Below are positions 54,680-58,098 of a stretch of DNA of 58,098 bases, in pieces. The translations under genes and the position numbers were made by a program. This stretch comes from Diphasiastrum complanatum. Lineage: Eukaryota > Streptophyta > Lycopodiopsida > Lycopodiales > Lycopodiaceae. The stretch spans positions 1-58,098 of the forward strand of contig MU833310.1 in the NCBI GenBank assembly GCA_029204225.1, in the 5' to 3' direction. The notes below the pieces were generated by a model, which searched no databases, was not told where the DNA came from, and saw nothing but the letters and a program-made list of their open reading frames with translations. Every line of letters starts with the position of its first letter. The stretch's first letter is position 1.

Positions 54680-54961
54680 TCACTTATGAATGAATTCTAA
54701 TAAGCAAGTTGGTCCTAAAAGATGATAAAGTGCCTGAGGACGAAAAATCGTCCCTTTTACAATTGTAGTGTTAACATAGTTAGTCGCATGAGACAAACAT
54801 TTGTGCATCATAACAATATGATGATCACATGATCTAGTAGTAAAAAAGTAACTGCAATATTGAGCGTGATGATTTGGACCTTCGCACTTAAAGCATAAGT
54901 GTTTGGTTTGGTATTTAGCCATCTCAATTGATCTTTTTGTATTTGTGATCTGATATGTCAT
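54680..54961 (-). pseudogene. retrotransposon gag scrap with zinc knuckle
   Basis: The minus frame contains CFKCEGPNHHAQYC (about 54855-54897), an exact CX2CX4HX4C zinc knuckle, preceded by a basic KRSIEMAKYQTKHL. Such knuckles are typical of gypsy and copia gag but also occur in host RNA-binding proteins. No capsid or protease is visible beside it, so family and element are uncertain. Confidence 0.45.
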
Positions 54962-55019
54962 AGTTTAATCACTATCGATTTTCATTTTTAAGTTCCAAGT
55001 GCCACTTGATCTGTTTGGG

Positions 55020-55170
55020 TTTCTGTATGCTTTGGTTTAGATTTTGACTAACCCTAGTTAGTAGTCAACAACATAATAGGCTCTATCCTCTCAGACCTTT
55101 ATACCCTTATAAATAAAGTCTGAGAGATGTTTTTTAGGCTTTCAAGCCTCTCCCAAGTGATGTTTCAAAC
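55020..55170 (+). promoter_or_regulatory. LTR-like promoter and R region with hairpin
   Basis: TTATAAATAAAG (about 55118-55128) combines a TATA-like and a polyadenylation-like word. It lies inside an inverted repeat CTCTCAGAC (55088-55096) / GTCTGAGAG (55128-55136). Plant LTR R regions often look like this. No paired LTR was found, so it could be a solo LTR remnant. Confidence 0.3.
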
Positions 55171-55539
55171 GTCCGTTTTACGTTGTCAAGTATGTGGAGA
55201 AAATAACATTTTTCAATTGCCCTTTTATCTTATTTAGTACCAATTTAGGTTTTAAAAGAACTACAAACAAAAATTCCTTAATTAGGAATGCCTCCCCCAA
55301 AAAAACAAGAGAGTTTGTTTCACGTACATTTGGCTTAAGTATGTTAACTCAAAAGAATGAATGCTCTTTGATTATCTATAGAGGTTCTAGCTTGTAAGCA
55401 CATCATTTGCTTATTTGATGATTTTAATGACCGCAGTAACTCGTTGATAATTTCAAATGCTTTGCATTGACTTTCGATTTCTTTGGGATTGTGTTGCACA
55501 TCCAATCTCTAAGTATAGATCGCCCTGAGCACAATAACA

Positions 55540-56730
55540 ATTTGATCTCGCCTATCTCATAGAGTGAGTTTTTGATTTGACCAATATTTGTGCAAGCCCA
55601 TTTTGAACTATTCCAACCCCTATCAGAAGGGCGAGTACAAATTATCAAAATTCATCATATAGTGTCCTTTCAAACTTCTATAAAGGCTGACTTCACAAAG
55701 ACAAACTTGTTACAATCTGACCTCACCAGCTTGTAGGTTGAAAAGGCTATCTTAGATAAGTACATTATCAAGTTGACAGCTTAGAACCAGACCATACTTT
55801 CTATAGTATCTCTCCCAGAACTTCAACTTAGAAATGTACTTTCTAGATTGAAAACCTTCACTTTGACCTCACCATTTTCAACATAGTCGATCCCAAAGAA
55901 GATCAAGCTATAGTGAGAAGGGTGAGTACAATCTCTTTCAAATCATTTTCTAAAGTACAAATTAAAATCCTACCTAGTACTTTTCTACAACAATATTGAC
56001 TGACAAGAAGACAAGTATAATATACCTGACAAGACAAGTGCATTCCTATTGTACTTCAATGATCTGACCTCGCCAATCTCAATAGAGTATCTTTGGACCT
56101 CGGTAGACTTTGAAGTCGATGAGGATAGATTGCCAACCATTTATCCTGGTGGGGGCAGCTCTATAGAATCCACTTAGTGATTTCGCCAAGCTTTATCTCT
56201 CAAGATCGGACCTCGCCAACTTGGGACTATCAAAATCTGATAGTGAGACATCAACTGCCAAATTGGTGAGTACATCTTTGAGCCCCATCTCAAAATCTGA
56301 GAAAAATAATATTCACATTTTGACTTTCCTAGAGCTTTCCCTAGGCTTGTAAATCTTAAGATCTGACCTCCCATATCTGTTCATAAGCTCATCCATATAC
56401 AACAAACATCTGGTGAAGGCCATGAGTATAGATTCTTTGTGCAACCTTGCCAAATGAAATAAGTCTGTTTCCTAAAGGAGAAGGAAAAGAAGACTACTTT
56501 TTGCAAAGTTGTGAGCCCTCTTATCTTGCTCTACAAACCATTTGGATCAAGATCTGACCTTGCCAACTAGTGGAAATACATTGTCTTACCCACACATAAG
56601 AAGGTTAAGAGGGCGAGTACCACTGATTAAACAAAGTTCTATTCTCCCAAACCTCAAGTGGGATCGCGGATTCTACTTTCACAAAATTCTGCTGTCCCAT
56701 ATCTAAAGAGAATCGTGTTACCTTCTCCAA
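55540..56730. repeat. irregular field of CTGACCTCGCCAA and GGGCGAGTACA words
   Basis: Variants of GATCTGACCTCGCCAA occur at about 55543, 55714, 55862, 56060, 56203, 56359 and 56550. Variants of GGGCGAGTACA occur at about 55629, 55919, 56266 and 56611. Spacing is 140-200 bp for the first word. The DNA between them is diverged. It resembles an old, decayed tandem array; the repeat unit and function are unknown. Confidence 0.55.
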
Positions 56731-57366
56731 CAAGGTTGCTCTTTCCAAGGTCAGCAATATCCCATCAAAGTTTCTCATTTGATCTAAGAACCAAACAAAG
56801 TGGAGGGATGATCTTCAAATGCAACTAAGATCAAGACGAAGACTATGCCCAAGAACCCCAAGGGGTGAAGACGTCCCATCACCCATCCAAAGACAAGGTT
56901 TTTACCCTATCAGTGGTTAGTCCTTAGATCTATAGGAATGAATCAATATGACAACCAAGAACCCATGCGTTCCCCAAGGGAATCTAATACCACCTGAGGC
57001 CCAAGTAGCTCGAGTTGTGGCCAATCCGATCGCCTATGTCATACTCATGCCAACAGTCGTCTTCTATGGAAAAACTACATTTGAAGAAAAGCTGAAACGG
57101 TTTAGCATGATCTTAATCAATGCAACACATTAGGGCCCTTTTTGAACTCAAAAAAGGCCTCTTCACTAACCTTGATTATTGTTAATGACGACACATGTAC
57201 CAATAAAAGTGTGACAATTGAGCAGAAATGGTCCATATAACATGGCAAATTTAATGGTGCAGATTAAATCATGTGTGGGCCCACAAAGTACACCTTTAAC
57301 ATTAACTCTATATGGATACACTTGAAAGTACCTAGTAACCAACAATAGTGACAATATGCAAAAAAA
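56731..57366. other. unassigned DNA
   Basis: No supported gene. A 61-codon plus frame at 56948-57133 shows no recognisable domain. Confidence 0.45.
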
Positions 57367-57584
57367 TGACATTGCATTTTTACATGCAGTTTCTGACAGA
57401 CGACAAAAAGCGAAAAACGCGACACTGCAGTTTTACATGGGTTTTCTACACAGGCAAAAAATCCAACACTGCAGTTTTATGCGGGTTTCTACATAGGCGA
57501 AAAACCCGACACTATTGTTTTACACAGGATTTTACACAGGCAAAAAATCCGACACTTTGCAGAAATACACAGGATTCCTCACAG
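57367..57584. repeat. 43-44-bp minisatellite, about five units
   Basis: Units start at 57367, 57420, 57464, 57507 and 57550 with GACACTGCAGTTTTACA-like heads and (G)GCAAAAAATCC tails. Units 2-4 are 43-44 bp; the first is longer and the last is cut short. Confidence 0.9.
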
Positions 57585-57830
57585 GTTGTCTATGTCTTCA
57601 CGCTCCATAACAACTATTAATCAGCTGTTAAAGGATCTTGTAAATGTAAAGCTAGAATAATGCAAGATCTTCTAGTTGCTATAAATGGAAATGAGCGATT
57701 GAAGATATGAGTAGATATGCATCCATAGATCATTCATACATTCATATAGAGATTAATATCAGAGGATGATCTGACAGAGATTAAATGACCAGAATGGGTC
57801 TTTCAGTAGATGACTCTCAGAGTTGGTGAT

Positions 57831-58019
<189 letters not shown>

Positions 58020-58020
58020 A

Positions 58021-58098
58021 AACCTTGATGACTTCTCACGGTTCACCAGAGTCGTGTTCATAAAGAACAAGTCAGAAGCATTCAATCGCTTCAAAAGA
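58021..58098 (+). pseudogene. Ty1/copia integrase core fragment running off the window
   Basis: The last 26 codons read NLDDFSRFTRVVFIKNKSEA and onward to FNRFK. This is the copia integrase segment around the first catalytic Asp (FVDDYSRYTWVYFLKxKSEAFxxFK). The frame is open to the end of the window. Just upstream the protein is replaced by the GA/TA microsatellite, so the N-terminal part is lost or lies further off. Confidence 0.85.

Noticed and set aside
55540-57584. CRISPR-like or telomere-like arrays
   Set aside because: Repeat words are irregular and diverged, spacers are not uniform and the DNA is eukaryotic; no telomere motif is present.
57348-57620. 90-codon frame over the minisatellite
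   Set aside because: Repeats of the 43-bp unit explain the frame and its repetitive product.

Overview
This window reads as nuclear DNA of a flowering plant (at least a seed plant). It is AT-rich and eukaryotic, with no operons and no intact host gene. It is dominated by decayed Ty1/copia and Ty3/gypsy LTR retrotransposons, including chromodomain-bearing (chromovirus) gypsy elements of the kind found in plants. It also has initiator-tRNA-Met primer-binding sites, plant-type GT-AG splice sites, one hAT-like non-autonomous DNA transposon and very long GA/TC microsatellites. The species cannot be told from the sequence alone.

Layout. 1-5.2 kb: a poly-C run; the 3' end of a plus-strand copia element with its polypurine tract and LTR start; a minus-strand copia RT-RNase H; a broken intron-containing gene fragment (minus); a gypsy-type protease scrap. 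5.2-8.2 kb: two long TC tracts, small tandem repeats and unassigned DNA. 8.2-14.7 kb: a minus-strand copia array in which one LTR is shared by two element copies; the middle of the longer copy (about 1.9 kb, from the integrase C-terminus through RT to the start of RNase H) is inverted in place. 15-18 kb: minus-strand gypsy pol relic. 18.4-20.6 kb: copia RT and integrase scraps. 21.3-26.1 kb: a copia element complete in outline (two LTRs, PBS, PPT, near-matching 5-bp target duplication) but full of stops, with a perfect 31-bp inverted repeat at a deletion scar. 26.8-27.6 kb: a 716-bp hAT-like element with an exact 8-bp target duplication. 27.7-37.0 kb: a three-layer nest, namely a plus-strand chromovirus gypsy, interrupted by a plus-strand copia (target duplication CGCGG/CGTGG), itself interrupted by an LTR-less minus-strand copia block. 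38.9-41.5 kb: a second, more decayed plus-strand gypsy with a duplicated protease active-site segment. 44.8-51.4 kb: the best preserved element, a minus-strand chromovirus gypsy with two LTRs, PBS, PPT, gag, protease, RT, RNase H, integrase and chromodomain, carrying only a few frameshifts and stops. 51.4-58.1 kb: mostly unassigned DNA with one very convincing orphan exon, a gag zinc-knuckle scrap, an LTR-like segment, an irregular repeat field, a 43-bp minisatellite and a compound AT/GA microsatellite that abuts a copia integrase running off the window.

The pieces do not work together as a pathway. What they share is a history of nested insertion, deletion, inversion and template-switch rearrangement. 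I did not find a new cellular system. The most interesting items are the in-place inversion inside the copia element, the GA tract that differs about six-fold between two copies of one LTR, the fold-back repeat at a deletion junction, the hAT-like element carrying an open-frame segment, and the orphan exon. All similarity statements are by eye from conserved family motifs; no database search was run.
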